Assembly: GCA_028705495.1 (NCBI GenBank)
Contig: JAQWDK010000013.1
Location: 1 to 54,584 of the forward strand
Reading direction: 5' to 3'
DNA length: 54,584 nt
Origin: Eubacteriales bacterium
Lineage (GTDB): Bacteria; Bacillota; Clostridia; Oscillospirales; CAG-382
The notes beneath the pieces were generated by a model, which saw only the letters and a list, made by a program, of their open reading frames with translations, was not told where the DNA came from and ran no database searches. Below are positions 1 to 8,491 of the stretch, piece by piece. The stretch's first letter is position 1. Each line of letters begins with the position of its first letter. A program made the position numbers and the translations under genes.

Positions 1-2
1 AT

Positions 3-857
3 ATTGATGTTGCAGATAGATCGGTAACATTATATTTTAAGTGGGGAAAAGACAGATTGCGAAACTTAGTACAGGATGGAAACGAAACATATGAATTAGA
101 AGTTAATTTTTATAATGAAGGCCAGCCCTTGAACGATCCTTACGGCAGACCTGTCGAGTGTTTTAATCCTTGGCTAAAAACCATTTCACCAAATCAAGAG
201 GGGATTATAGCCCCCCCGGATGAATTGATTGTTTATGAAGATGACTGGCACTTGCCGGGTTGGTTAGATCCTTTTGGAGCAATTGATCAGGATTATAGAG
301 GAGCGTATTTATACAAAACCAACTTACCATTAAAAGCAAGATATGCAGATACATTATGGCCAAAAGTTGGGGATGGTAACCCTTTGAATTTTTGCATAGG
401 CATTTCGGATGCACAGTACATAATTGCAGACTATGAATATTATTATGAAATAATTGGCCAATCAGGTGGAAATCAAACAGGGCTGTTTAGCATTACGGGT
501 CAACGAGGATATAAATATAATCACGAAACTTTGCCTGACAGAATAGAATTTTTTGTTTTTAACGAAGAAGCCGAATGCTTAACTCATGATGGTCATGATT
601 TGCTATTAACATCGCTGTGGGGTGATTCAAAATATAGATTAGATAGAATTATTCAATCGATTGATTCAAGGCAGACTACAGATGTTTTGGCTAAGAACAA
701 TCGAGAGGTAAAATGGAATTCCAATGGAAACATATACTACCGTAACAATTCATTGGATAATTGGCAGTTAACAGCGGTCGATAGGAACTGGGATTTATGG
801 GATACTTCATGGTTTGGTCTCAATGTTTTTAAGGGCCCAATACAAGAAAACCAATAA
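3..857 (+). CDS. C-terminal part of an unidentified protein, cut by window edge
   Basis: The frame is open from base 3 to the stop at 857, so the gene begins before the window and an internal TTG at 57 is not a convincing start. The 284 visible residues are rich in Tyr, Trp, Asn and Asp, have no membrane segment, and look like the end of a secreted or large multidomain protein. I do not recognise the family. Base composition is AT-rich, unlike the core genes further right. It is followed after 12 bases by a polytopic membrane protein with a good ribosome binding site. A variable effector domain followed by a membrane protein would fit a toxin-immunity arrangement, but this is inference from context only. 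Confidence 0.6.
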   Translation: MDVADRSVTLYFKWGKDRLRNLVQDGNETYELEVNFYNEGQPLNDPYGRPVECFNPWLKTISPNQEGIIAPPDELIVYEDDWHLPGWLDPFGAIDQDYRGAYLYKTNLPLKARYADTLWPKVGDGNPLNFCIGISDAQYIIADYEYYYEIIGQSGGNQTGLFSITGQRGYKYNHETLPDRIEFFVFNEEAECLTHDGHDLLLTSLWGDSKYRLDRIIQSIDSRQTTDVLAKNNREVKWNSNGNIYYRNNSLDNWQLTAVDRNWDLWDTSWFGLNVFKGPIQENQ

Positions 858-869
858 AAGGAGTTTAAT

Positions 870-1694
870 ATGAAAACTGGTAGACTAAGACATTTAATTT
901 ATTGGACTGCCCTTATTATTACAATCGCAATATTAGGTTTTGTTGTTATTAGTTCGATAAAGACTGGAACACCAGCATTAGTCTTTACTTTATACACTGT
1001 TCCCGCACTTTCGTTATTGCTCGATATCATTGTACATCGCACCATAAAAGATAATAACAAAAAAATAAAATATATTACAATTATACCGGCAGTTTTGTAT
1101 TTAATCGATGTTGTTAGATATATTGCTTTTAATTATTATAAACAACATTATATCTCTGAAATAATAGGATATATGTTTTTTGGATTCGTTTGTAGTTGTA
1201 GCATGGGTATTGTTTTAAACATCTTTCTTGAGTTTATAGAAATAAAAAAAGATGATAATCTATATACTTATATAAAAAAAAGCAAAACCACGAAGCGAAA
1301 CAACACTTCATTTTGGATATTTTATGCAGCATTACTAGTAATATTCATTCTAATTATCATATATGGAGCATACAAAGAATCAAAAGAACATTTTTTCAAC
1401 GGTGTGTACGCCAAAATATATGTAATACCTGCTTTTTCGATGTTGTTTTCTTTAATTGTATATATTATCCTCAGAAGGAAACTTATCACCGCAATAATTA
1501 AATTAACTTTACTATCTCTGATTTTTTCGTTGATAGTCACCCTAATATTAACAGCTAATTATTACAAAGAACTCGCAATGATTACCAGTTATTTATCTAT
1601 GTTATTATGTTATCTCGTTACATGGGGAAGTATTAACTTTGTACAATGTTTTACGCTGAATTATTTTTACGTTAATAGAAAGGATAAAAAATGA
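870..1694 (+). CDS. Polytopic membrane protein with internal duplication
   Basis: 274 residues with about eight hydrophobic segments and Lys-rich loops. AAAGGAG lies just before the ATG. The two halves resemble each other: the stretch YTVPALSLLLDIIVHRTIK near residue 42 corresponds to YVIPAFSMLFSLIVYIILRRK near residue 185, each after a long hydrophobic helix and a Lys-rich turn, so a four-helix unit seems to have been duplicated. The family was not recognised. Its stop overlaps the next start (ATGA at 1691-1694), so the two are probably co-translated. Position right after a large secreted-type gene makes an immunity or accessory membrane role possible, but nothing in the sequence proves it. 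Confidence 0.65.
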   Translation: MKTGRLRHLIYWTALIITIAILGFVVISSIKTGTPALVFTLYTVPALSLLLDIIVHRTIKDNNKKIKYITIIPAVLYLIDVVRYIAFNYYKQHYISEIIGYMFFGFVCSCSMGIVLNIFLEFIEIKKDDNLYTYIKKSKTTKRNNTSFWIFYAALLVIFILIIIYGAYKESKEHFFNGVYAKIYVIPAFSMLFSLIVYIILRRKLITAIIKLTLLSLIFSLIVTLILTANYYKELAMITSYLSMLLCYLVTWGSINFVQCFTLNYFYVNRKDKK

Positions 1695-2173
1695 AAATAA
1701 AAAGAATATTATTCTCTCTTATAGTCTTAGCTATAATGATAACAGTAAATATCCCATATGCTATAGCATATGAAAACAATAGGATTACAAGCAAATCAAA
1801 CTTTGTGATTAAGCAATCAAATGGTAAAGGTATTGCAGAATTTAACATTCAACAAATCGATAATAATAAAATTAAAGAAAGTGAAAATGTATTAAGCATT
1901 TCTGTTAAATCTCAAGATTATGCACCAAAGGAATTATTTGAATTAGTAGATATATCTGAACAAATGAGCTTTAGGATTACAAAATATGAATTTAAGATTT
2001 TCAACGATGGCAAAACCGAATATCTTGGTTTATATTGCAATCCAGATTTGAGCAACACAGACAATTATAACATTCTAAAAAACATTTTAGGGAACAGCGC
2101 TGAAAACCTTAGCGGAGTGGAATTGATTATAAGTGAAGAAAAATTACAAAATGTAATTGATATTTTCAAATAA
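1691..2173 (+). CDS. Small secreted protein, function unknown
   Basis: 160 residues. The N-terminus MKIKRILFSLIVLAIMITVN is a signal peptide, with a plausible signal peptidase I site after the Ala-rich stretch near residue 26. There is no lipobox Cys. The rest is hydrophilic with no recognised domain. It overlaps the preceding membrane gene by four bases and probably depends on it for translation. The gene is AT-rich like its neighbours. No clear terminator follows. The next 80 bases lead into the DNRLRE fragment, whose composition is different. Confidence 0.6.
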   Translation: MKIKRILFSLIVLAIMITVNIPYAIAYENNRITSKSNFVIKQSNGKGIAEFNIQQIDNNKIKESENVLSISVKSQDYAPKELFELVDISEQMSFRITKYEFKIFNDGKTEYLGLYCNPDLSNTDNYNILKNILGNSAENLSGVELIISEEKLQNVIDIFK

Positions 2174-2256
2174 TATGCGAACAATAGTATATTGTTATCC
2201 TTGATGTTACTCTGAACAGCGCAACAGGTTCAGACGGTTCGTCTACAGTTCTAACA

Positions 2257-3900
2257 GTGGGAAAGCACAACACTTACGGAATCCGACGCACGCTTATGAG
2301 ATTCCCCGCGCTCAACCTTTCGGGCATCTATCCGGATCAAATCACAAGCGCGAATGTTTATATTCGTGACCTTATGGCACAGCAAGATCCCATGTATGTA
2401 TATTGCCATGCATTTTACGGAAACAGCTGGAGTGAGAGCACGGCAAACTGGAGCAATGTCAACCCGAACAGCTACGGTTCGTCAATGTCGAGTAAAAATG
2501 TATACTACGACGGCTCCCGTATTTGGTATGATTTCAGCATATTAGGAGCAGTAAAAGACTGGTCGCATGAGAAGAACACTCCCGGTTACAGCGGTTCAGC
2601 AAGACTTAGCAAGGGTGTGATTTTCAAAGCAAACTCAACTGTCGAAAACGGCAGTGCCTATCTCGCAAAAACCTTCGGCTCATATAACAACGGAACAACG
2701 AACTACAAGCCGTATTTAGTTTTAAATTATACAAACATAAATTATTTTAATCAAAACAAAGTATATCAAATAATAAATCAAGGCTCTGGAAAGTATATGC
2801 AGGTTGATAATAAAAACTTAAATGTAGGTGGTTTAGCTGTTTTATACGGAAATAGCTCTGAATCTCATATCATGTGGCGATTTGAGATGCAATCAAATGG
2901 TTACTGTAAAATTTTCCCCATGCACACAAACAATTTAGTTTTAGGAGTATCAACAAGCGGCTCTATACAAACAATTGAGAAAACATCAACAAGTGATCGT
3001 GCTCTGTGGAAAATAACAAAAAACAGTAATGGCAGGTATAACATTATATCTAAGTATTTCGAATCGGTTAGTAACAAGTATTTAGCGGCACAATCATCAT
3101 CGTATCAGATACCTACTATGCATCTTTCCAATTTATCAGCCGACTCTTTATCGGAATGGAATATAAACGCTTATAATAATGATTCGATTTGGGATGGAGA
3201 GTATACAAATTTTTGCGGATCGATTGATGGAAATCCATATCAAGTTTATTATACATATGATCAAAATGCTTGGGATGTTTCTGTTGTAGACCCATGGGCT
3301 GTTGGAACAGCAGGTATGACATGGAATAACATATCTTCAAATGTTAACTTAATTTATGATTCGCCTATGTATTCATATGATGATTTACCGGCAGGCAATA
3401 ACTATTTCGTTATATTTAGAGAAAACAATGATTTACGAAATGCTATTGCTTTAACTATTCCTCATTTCAATAATGTTCCGGAACCTAACACAGACAGTAA
3501 TTGGGATTTTTGCATTATTGAATGTAATCTTGTAAAAATGGCAGAACTCACAGTAGCCCAAAGACATGCAATTTTAGTTCATGAATTAGGACATGCGTTA
3601 AAATTATCCCATCCAAGAGAAATAACTATAGAAGCATATATCCCAGATTTTGATTATGATTACATTGAAAACAATAATACACCAAGGCAAACAATAAATA
3701 AATTAACATTTCCTTCTCTAATGCAACCTATTTGTGGCGAACAAAGTATTTATAATTACTTGTTCCAACAAATAAGTTTCGACATTATTAATATTGGGGG
3801 AATAGCATATAGTTGTGATGGCGAATATATTTATAAAGAAATGAGTTGGAGCTTAACATATTATGACAAATCAGCCTTAATTCAAAAGTGGGGCGAATGA
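2257..3900 (+). CDS. DNRLRE + ricin-type lectin + zincin protein lacking its N-terminus
   Basis: The frame is open from 2188 (after a TAG at 2185) with homologous-looking sequence already before the GTG at 2257. There is no ribosome binding site and no signal peptide, so the 5' end appears to be missing. Domains: a DNRLRE/CBM96-like beta domain to about residue 160 (ending KPYLVLNYTN); a ricin-type beta-trefoil at about 165-300 (YQIINQGSGKYMQV, then repeated W-containing units); and a C-terminal metalloprotease-like domain with HELGHALKLSH at 442-452, the HExxHxxxxxH zinc motif. The first 500 bases are near 50 percent GC and the rest near 30 percent, with the switch around 2720. This points to a mosaic or an orphan C-terminal cassette. 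It may not be expressed as it stands. Confidence 0.65.
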   Translation: MGKHNTYGIRRTLMRFPALNLSGIYPDQITSANVYIRDLMAQQDPMYVYCHAFYGNSWSESTANWSNVNPNSYGSSMSSKNVYYDGSRIWYDFSILGAVKDWSHEKNTPGYSGSARLSKGVIFKANSTVENGSAYLAKTFGSYNNGTTNYKPYLVLNYTNINYFNQNKVYQIINQGSGKYMQVDNKNLNVGGLAVLYGNSSESHIMWRFEMQSNGYCKIFPMHTNNLVLGVSTSGSIQTIEKTSTSDRALWKITKNSNGRYNIISKYFESVSNKYLAAQSSSYQIPTMHLSNLSADSLSEWNINAYNNDSIWDGEYTNFCGSIDGNPYQVYYTYDQNAWDVSVVDPWAVGTAGMTWNNISSNVNLIYDSPMYSYDDLPAGNNYFVIFRENNDLRNAIALTIPHFNNVPEPNTDSNWDFCIIECNLVKMAELTVAQRHAILVHELGHALKLSHPREITIEAYIPDFDYDYIENNNTPRQTINKLTFPSLMQPICGEQSIYNYLFQQISFDIINIGGIAYSCDGEYIYKEMSWSLTYYDKSALIQKWGE

Positions 3901-3965
3901 CATTTAAATAAATTATTTTTTGAACGACCCCATTAAAACTTCAAATAATATACAAGGAGAATCTT

Positions 3966-4844
3966 ATGAAAAAAATTATTATGTTCTCGTTATCGGCATT
4001 GCTAATTTTGTCATTGGCAGGATGTTTAATACCAGAGCAAAGTATAAATGTTCAAGGTAACACAAATTCGAAAGATACTTCAAGCAGTTTGGCTGCAACT
4101 GAAAACAATAGTGTGAAATTAGATGTTTTTTATGACCAGAAGGAGCATGCTGATAGTTTTGATATACAAGAAGATGAAAACGGTCTGAAAACTATCATCA
4201 CTGAAAATGGTAAGCTGACTTTTATTGATTTGTTACATGAAGATAGATGGAGTCAGCGTGATATCTTTATAACCTCCGAGAAGCTAATTAGAAATTTTGA
4301 GAGCTTTTCGAATGATAAAATGTTTATTCGCGGCAAAAAAGTCTCTTCAATGAGTTATTATGCCGAAGATATTTATTACGGTAAAAAGCATGATAGCTGC
4401 CTTTTTACCATATCAGAAATCGAAGTGTTAGAAATTATCGAAGCTAAATTTGTAAAAAAGAATGTAAAAGTAGGGGATATAATAAAAATATATGAAGGCT
4501 ATGCTTTTGTTGAAAACGAAAACGGAGAGTTGGTATCTAAAATTGCAGCGTATTGTAGCAGACCAATCGGAGACACATCCGAATATTTTATAAGCGTTTA
4601 CTATACAGAAGAACAAAAGTATATATACGGTAATCCCAAAGAACATTTCGGCAATGTTCTTGATGGTGTTTGGGCAAAAGGTTTTACAAGACCTATCACT
4701 AGTGAAGAGCGACGCCAGGAATTAGAAGAAAAACATTTTGAAAAAATTGAAGAATATAAGGCACAGGGAAAATCTACGGACAGTTTATGGCTTGTACCGG
4801 ATTACTATAGAGATATTAAGGAATATTTCATGAATAATAATTAG
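3966..4844 (+). CDS. Lipoprotein, function unknown
   Basis: 292 residues. The signal peptide ends in a lipobox, LAGC, with the modified Cys at residue 20, followed by a Ser/Thr/Asn-rich linker. AAGGAG precedes the ATG at a normal distance. The mature part is mixed alpha/beta and acidic, and no family was recognised. It follows the DNRLRE/zincin protein and is AT-rich like that protein's 3' part, so the two could have arrived together. A surface lipoprotein next to an extracellular protease-like domain could be its protective partner, which is inference only. Confidence 0.65.
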   Translation: MKKIIMFSLSALLILSLAGCLIPEQSINVQGNTNSKDTSSSLAATENNSVKLDVFYDQKEHADSFDIQEDENGLKTIITENGKLTFIDLLHEDRWSQRDIFITSEKLIRNFESFSNDKMFIRGKKVSSMSYYAEDIYYGKKHDSCLFTISEIEVLEIIEAKFVKKNVKVGDIIKIYEGYAFVENENGELVSKIAAYCSRPIGDTSEYFISVYYTEEQKYIYGNPKEHFGNVLDGVWAKGFTRPITSEERRQELEEKHFEKIEEYKAQGKSTDSLWLVPDYYRDIKEYFMNNN

Positions 4845-4853
4845 TAACAGCAG

Positions 4854-5270
4854 AAAATGTGCTATTGTTGTTTATACTTCAGTCGATGAGGTAAATACTA
4901 TGAAAAAGCTGATGTAAATGAAGAATCATTTGCAATTAGCACTAATTCTCTCGAAAACCAAAATGCATTACCAAAACTAACTCCAGCCGAGGAGCTTTAA
5001 GCTCTTCAAAAAAATAGAGCTATGTGTACTTTTTTGCGGCTTGAAAAAATCGTTGAAGGTGAAATTGACGAAGACGCACCTCGCCTTGACTTAGTAACCC
5101 TAAAAAAGATTATTGAAGACAGCAAAACATTCGATGAGATTTTTAAAGAAAAAGGTAGCACTACCATCGAAGAGAAATTAGAAACGAAAGAATCCTATAT
5201 CAAGAGCCTAAAAGAAAAGGCTAAATCAGATATTACAATATACACTGAAAAACCAAATAATAAGAACTGA
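4854..5270 (+). pseudogene. Decayed gene remnant
   Basis: The readable coding sequence is broken. One frame gives a short sensible stretch to a TGA at 4887; the same frame continues open from 4890 to an in-frame TAA at 4998. It then resumes immediately as an 82-codon open frame (5022-5270) whose ATG lies inside the continuous sequence. The text around the 4998 stop reads LTPAEEL-stop-ALQKNRAM, which looks like a single nonsense change. No ribosome binding site precedes 5022. The remaining peptide is charged and helical and I do not recognise it. If 5022-5270 is expressed it would be a small hydrophilic protein. Confidence 0.4.
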
Positions 5271-5291
5271 TATTTGAATGAGGCAATATTT

Positions 5292-5924
5292 ATGAAGAGA
5301 AAAATATTAACAATATCAATAACACTACTCATTGCTCTAGTTTTTCTAATACTTTCCTTTGCATTTATCCCTGCTTCATCATCTCAATATAAGAACATGC
5401 TCGATGAGTTAGCATCAAAATTCTCTCCTGAAACAGCTGGACATCTTTTAAGTGAGAGAATGAAGAATAGTAATGGAGTCATTATTGCTTATATTAACGG
5501 CGAAGAAATATATAAAGATGATTTTGAATTCTGGAAACATTGTGCAGAACTTAGTTATATAACCTCTCAAACAGATGACATGTTGTCCGATGACGAAATA
5601 TTAAAACAAGTTGCAATTCAAAAACTTATTTCAATTGAACTAAAAAAGTCTGGTATTGAATACACAAAAGAACAAGCAATTAAAGACGTTAAAGAAAAAG
5701 CTGAAGAACGTTATACAAAACAAACTTCAGAGCAAAGAGAAGAAGATTCTATATATTATAAAACTGCTGGCTATACAAGAGATGAATATATGGAGTATGT
5801 CGGGTATAAGTTGGAAATTATATCTCGAAATAACACAGAATATGCAAATATATATTTAGAAATTGAAAAACAAAAAAAGAAGGAAACCTCAACTATAATT
5901 TTGTCTCTTACTCCGACCATTTAG
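5292..5924 (+). CDS. SurA N-terminal-like membrane-anchored protein, probable frameshift
   Basis: ATG at 5292 follows GAGG by nine bases and is preferred to an upstream TTG at 5274. An N-terminal hydrophobic anchor (residues about 5-25) is followed by a helical region beginning IIAYINGEEIYKDDFEFW. That resembles the chaperone N-domain of SurA/PrsA-type proteins, but no parvulin PPIase domain follows. The last residues after the run of seven As near 5871-5877 (ETSTIILSLTPTI) read as out of frame. A shift by one base gives a hydrophilic end (GNLNYNFVSYSDHLDQLFEQ and on) stopping at 5968. So the gene is either a frameshifted pseudogene or carries a homopolymer error in the sequence. Confidence 0.55.
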   Translation: MKRKILTISITLLIALVFLILSFAFIPASSSQYKNMLDELASKFSPETAGHLLSERMKNSNGVIIAYINGEEIYKDDFEFWKHCAELSYITSQTDDMLSDDEILKQVAIQKLISIELKKSGIEYTKEQAIKDVKEKAEERYTKQTSEQREEDSIYYKTAGYTRDEYMEYVGYKLEIISRNNTEYANIYLEIEKQKKKETSTIILSLTPTI

Positions 5925-5974
5925 ACCAATTATTTGAACAATCGGATTTTCAAATTGTTGGTAAATAATAAGAG

Positions 5975-6018
5975 CCTCCGGTACAGGATTTTTCCTGTAC
6001 CGGAGGTTTGTTTTATTT
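5975..6018. terminator. Bidirectional intrinsic terminator
   Basis: A perfect 13-bp stem (5975-5987 with 5994-6006) with a six-base loop is followed on the plus strand by a T-rich run. It sits between convergent genes, and the minus-strand gene ends at 6013, so its stop codon lies in the distal tail. It can serve both sides. Confidence 0.85.
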
Positions 6019-7083
6019 TACTTTAAGCGCTTTTGATAAAACGGGTTTTACAGTTTCGGCCATTCTGAAAAATCCGAGGTCGTTCGGGTGGCAGTTGTCG
6101 ACCGTACAGGTGTCTCTGTCGGACTTACCAAGCATCGTCGCGCCGTTTATGAGCCATACTTTATCGTCGCCTTCCGATACAGCTTTGTTGTATGTTTCGG
6201 TGATAATCTCAAGTCTTGGGTCATTTCCCTTGACATGGCAGTAGATGTCCGGAACAGGGTTAGAAATCATTATGATTTTTGCGTTCGGCTGAGCTGCTCT
6301 GACCTTGCGGTACATCGGCTCGTGTGTTGCTCTTAATTCGTCGAGAGAGCGGGAGTTGAAGTCATAGTCCATAACAAACGCATCCATCGGTATTGACGCT
6401 ATGTAGTCGGCAATAAGCTCATCCCCGAAGGCGTTCCCCGAAAATCCGAGGTTTATCAGCTCAAAGTCCAGCCATTTTGCGAGTATGTTCGCGTAATTGT
6501 TACCCGGGCGAGAAGCGACACCGCCTTGTGTTATCGAAGAACCGTAGAAAACAACTTTGCCGTACTTTGTTTTCTTCGGTTTTTTTACAACTGCGTTCTT
6601 GTCAAGCCCAATCGCAAGAGAAGAAACCCTATTATAAAGCGGGAAATTTATCGTTATATCCCTAAAGCCATCCTTGTCGGCAGGTGTATAAAAGCGGCAC
6701 ATCTTTTCAAACGCGGGTGTGGCAACATTAGGAGGTGTCGCAAACATCTCGAGAGTTTTCCCGGCGTAAACATCAAAACCTGACGAACCCGTAAGCGGCA
6801 TATGGGGCATCAAATCAACTGAAGGCAATACGGCGTTGAGGGCAATAAACTCGCTGTTAGTGCGGAAGCGAAGTCTGCCTCCTGAAGTGTGTTTGCCGAG
6901 CCAAGCAAGCTCCGGGCGTACCTTTTCCATAAGCTCCGCAGGCATTCTTGTAAATAGTCCGTCAAAATAATCTGCAAGCCCCGTAAGGTGAAATGGCTTT
7001 TCACGGCAGTCAAGCCAGATAAGGTTATCGTTTTCTATCTTTGATTCAACATTTAGGTTTTTGTCGATATCAGCAATACGCAT
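6013..7083 (-). CDS. SGNH/GDSL-family hydrolase
   Basis: 356 residues with no signal peptide, so probably cytoplasmic. The C-terminal half carries the SGNH blocks: block I GSSITQGG at 181-188 (nucleophile Ser), block III GFSGNA at 213-218 (oxyanion Gly and Asn), and block V DNCHP at 329-333 (catalytic Asp-His). The N-terminal about 160 residues form a beta-rich domain typical of two-domain SGNH esterases acting on acylated sugars or cell-wall glycans. The substrate cannot be told from sequence. AGGAG precedes the start on the minus strand, and a well-formed promoter is seen at 7172-7200. It stands alone, divergent from the tandem surface proteins. Confidence 0.8.
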   Translation of the reverse strand: MRIADIDKNLNVESKIENDNLIWLDCREKPFHLTGLADYFDGLFTRMPAELMEKVRPELAWLGKHTSGGRLRFRTNSEFIALNAVLPSVDLMPHMPLTGSSGFDVYAGKTLEMFATPPNVATPAFEKMCRFYTPADKDGFRDITINFPLYNRVSSLAIGLDKNAVVKKPKKTKYGKVVFYGSSITQGGVASRPGNNYANILAKWLDFELINLGFSGNAFGDELIADYIASIPMDAFVMDYDFNSRSLDELRATHEPMYRKVRAAQPNAKIIMISNPVPDIYCHVKGNDPRLEIITETYNKAVSEGDDKVWLINGATMLGKSDRDTCTVDNCHPNDLGFFRMAETVKPVLSKALKVK

Positions 7084-7171
7084 ATTTTTTTCTCCTCAAT
7101 TTTTATGTTTATACCGTATTATAAATCTACTTATTGGTAGTAATTAATTAGGCTTTAGAAAATGCACGACT

Positions 7172-7200
7172 ATTATAGCACCGCCAAAATAAAATAGCAA
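7172..7200 (-). promoter_or_regulatory. Sigma-A promoter for the SGNH hydrolase
   Basis: On the minus strand, TTGCTA (7195-7200) and TATAAT (7172-7177) are separated by 17 bases, with a TGC extension before the -10. It is back to back with the plus-strand promoter at 7217-7245. Confidence 0.65.
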
Positions 7201-7216
7201 CCACCGCAACAATTCA

Positions 7217-7245
7217 TTGACACTTTTTTTCCGATGTGTTATAAT
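7217..7245 (+). promoter_or_regulatory. Consensus sigma-A promoter for the tandem surface proteins
   Basis: TTGACA (7217-7222), a 17-base spacer and TATAAT (7240-7245) match the consensus exactly. Transcription would start near 7252, giving a leader of about 35 bases with GGAAAGG before the ATG at 7286. Expression is expected to be strong. Confidence 0.85.
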
Positions 7246-7285
7246 TTGATAACCAAATGAAAAATGTGGAAAGGTAAGATCGGAA

Positions 7286-8485
7286 ATGAAAAAACTTGCG
7301 ATATCTCTCGCAATCGTTATGCTCCTTCCATTGATGTTCGCCTTTAATTCCAGCGCAGGAGTTACCGGTGCGGAATCTTATGTTGATGATATCGAGCATC
7401 ATCCTACCACGATCGTTAAAAGAGACGACCGTACATATGTTATAACAACAAATGTTTTTGACGGAGTTTATACAAGAACCTTCTACAAGCGCGACTGGGG
7501 AACATGGAACATCGGCGCGATGTCCTTTAAGCCAAACGGCGGCAGCGAAATCACCTTTGTTGCGGCTTCCACCGACTGGGAATATGTGTTCCGCGCAGGC
7601 AAAACCGCCGGCTCAATAGCCTTCTGCGGTGGTAACCACGGCAACGAAAAGATGATTGATATGAAGTTCTACAACGGTGTAACCGGTGCGGAACTCAATC
7701 TTGAAGACAAAAAGCCTGTGACTGTCGACCTTCTGAAAATTGTTGAGAACACACAAATCTACTTTAACGCTGCTCCTACCGATGTTTTCGCGAATGTTGA
7801 ACGCATCTACTACTACAACGGAAACAGCATCTACAACGAATGCAATTATGAGATTGTTCAGGACACCTATTTCTCCCTCTCCTACACCGCTATGATGCCG
7901 ATAAACAAGGGCTATGGCTCAACAATTGTTTACAACTTAGAAGATGGAACTACAAGGGAATGGAACTCCAAAACAAGCGACACCTTCACTTATAAAGATT
8001 TTGAAGGCCCCTTTGACAGAGGAAACTCTGCGCTTTCCGTCAATATCTATGGCTATAATGACCCACGCTATCAGTTTGGTGTCGAGGTATTAACAAAAGA
8101 AGACTCCACCGACAACTTTAAAAACACATCCAAAACCTTCTACTGGGATATGAGCAAAGGACAGAATAAACTCTATTTCTCACGCTTCCCCGACAGCGGT
8201 TCTGAACTTGTTGCAAACGGTGAAACATGGAACACCATAACAAAATGGGATTTTAACTTTGTTGACGACAGCACCGAAGAATCTGAGGTTTCAGAAGAGG
8301 TTTCGGAAGAGGTTTCGGCAGAAGAATCCGTCGCAGAGTCCTCCGAAGCAGTTTCTGTTGTTGCCGAATCCGAGGAAGTCTCGGAGACACCCGATACAGG
8401 CTCCCAGGGTACAGCGATATTTGTAGTAATGGCTATTCTATCAGCTGCGTCCCTCATAGTTATAAAAACAAGAAAGGCACTTTAG
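7286..8485 (+). CDS. Secreted surface protein with C-terminal membrane tail (paralogue 1)
   Basis: 399 residues: a signal peptide (residues 1-24), a beta-rich domain of about 300 residues containing GGNHGNE near 113-119, then a low-complexity Glu/Ser/Val-rich stalk (about 331-370), a hydrophobic helix (about 375-393) and a short basic tail. The stalk, helix and basic end are typical of a surface protein held in the membrane. The domain family is not recognised; the aromatic-rich beta content suggests a carbohydrate-binding or lyase-like fold, which is a guess. It is followed after six bases by a paralogue that lacks the stalk and helix. The consensus promoter predicts high expression. Confidence 0.75.
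   Translation: MKKLAISLAIVMLLPLMFAFNSSAGVTGAESYVDDIEHHPTTIVKRDDRTYVITTNVFDGVYTRTFYKRDWGTWNIGAMSFKPNGGSEITFVAASTDWEYVFRAGKTAGSIAFCGGNHGNEKMIDMKFYNGVTGAELNLEDKKPVTVDLLKIVENTQIYFNAAPTDVFANVERIYYYNGNSIYNECNYEIVQDTYFSLSYTAMMPINKGYGSTIVYNLEDGTTREWNSKTSDTFTYKDFEGPFDRGNSALSVNIYGYNDPRYQFGVEVLTKEDSTDNFKNTSKTFYWDMSKGQNKLYFSRFPDSGSELVANGETWNTITKWDFNFVDDSTEESEVSEEVSEEVSAEESVAESSEAVSVVAESEEVSETPDTGSQGTAIFVVMAILSAASLIVIKTRKAL
7502..7640 (+). repeat. 139-bp near-identical tract shared with 8777-8915
   Basis: Reading the two paralogues side by side, 7502-7640 and 8777-8915 differ at a single base (7537, C versus T), while the flanking coding sequence differs at many silent and replacement positions. The direct repeat lies inside both coding regions. 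Further short conserved patches occur near 8130-8205 and 9400-9475. The pattern suggests recent gene conversion rather than uniform divergence. Confidence 0.7.
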
Positions 8486-8491
8486 TTTAAA

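Noticed and set aside
8173..8457. Minus-strand Ser/Thr-rich open frame inside the first surface protein
   Set aside because: It is the antisense of the Glu/Ser stalk; low-complexity coding DNA commonly leaves such open frames.
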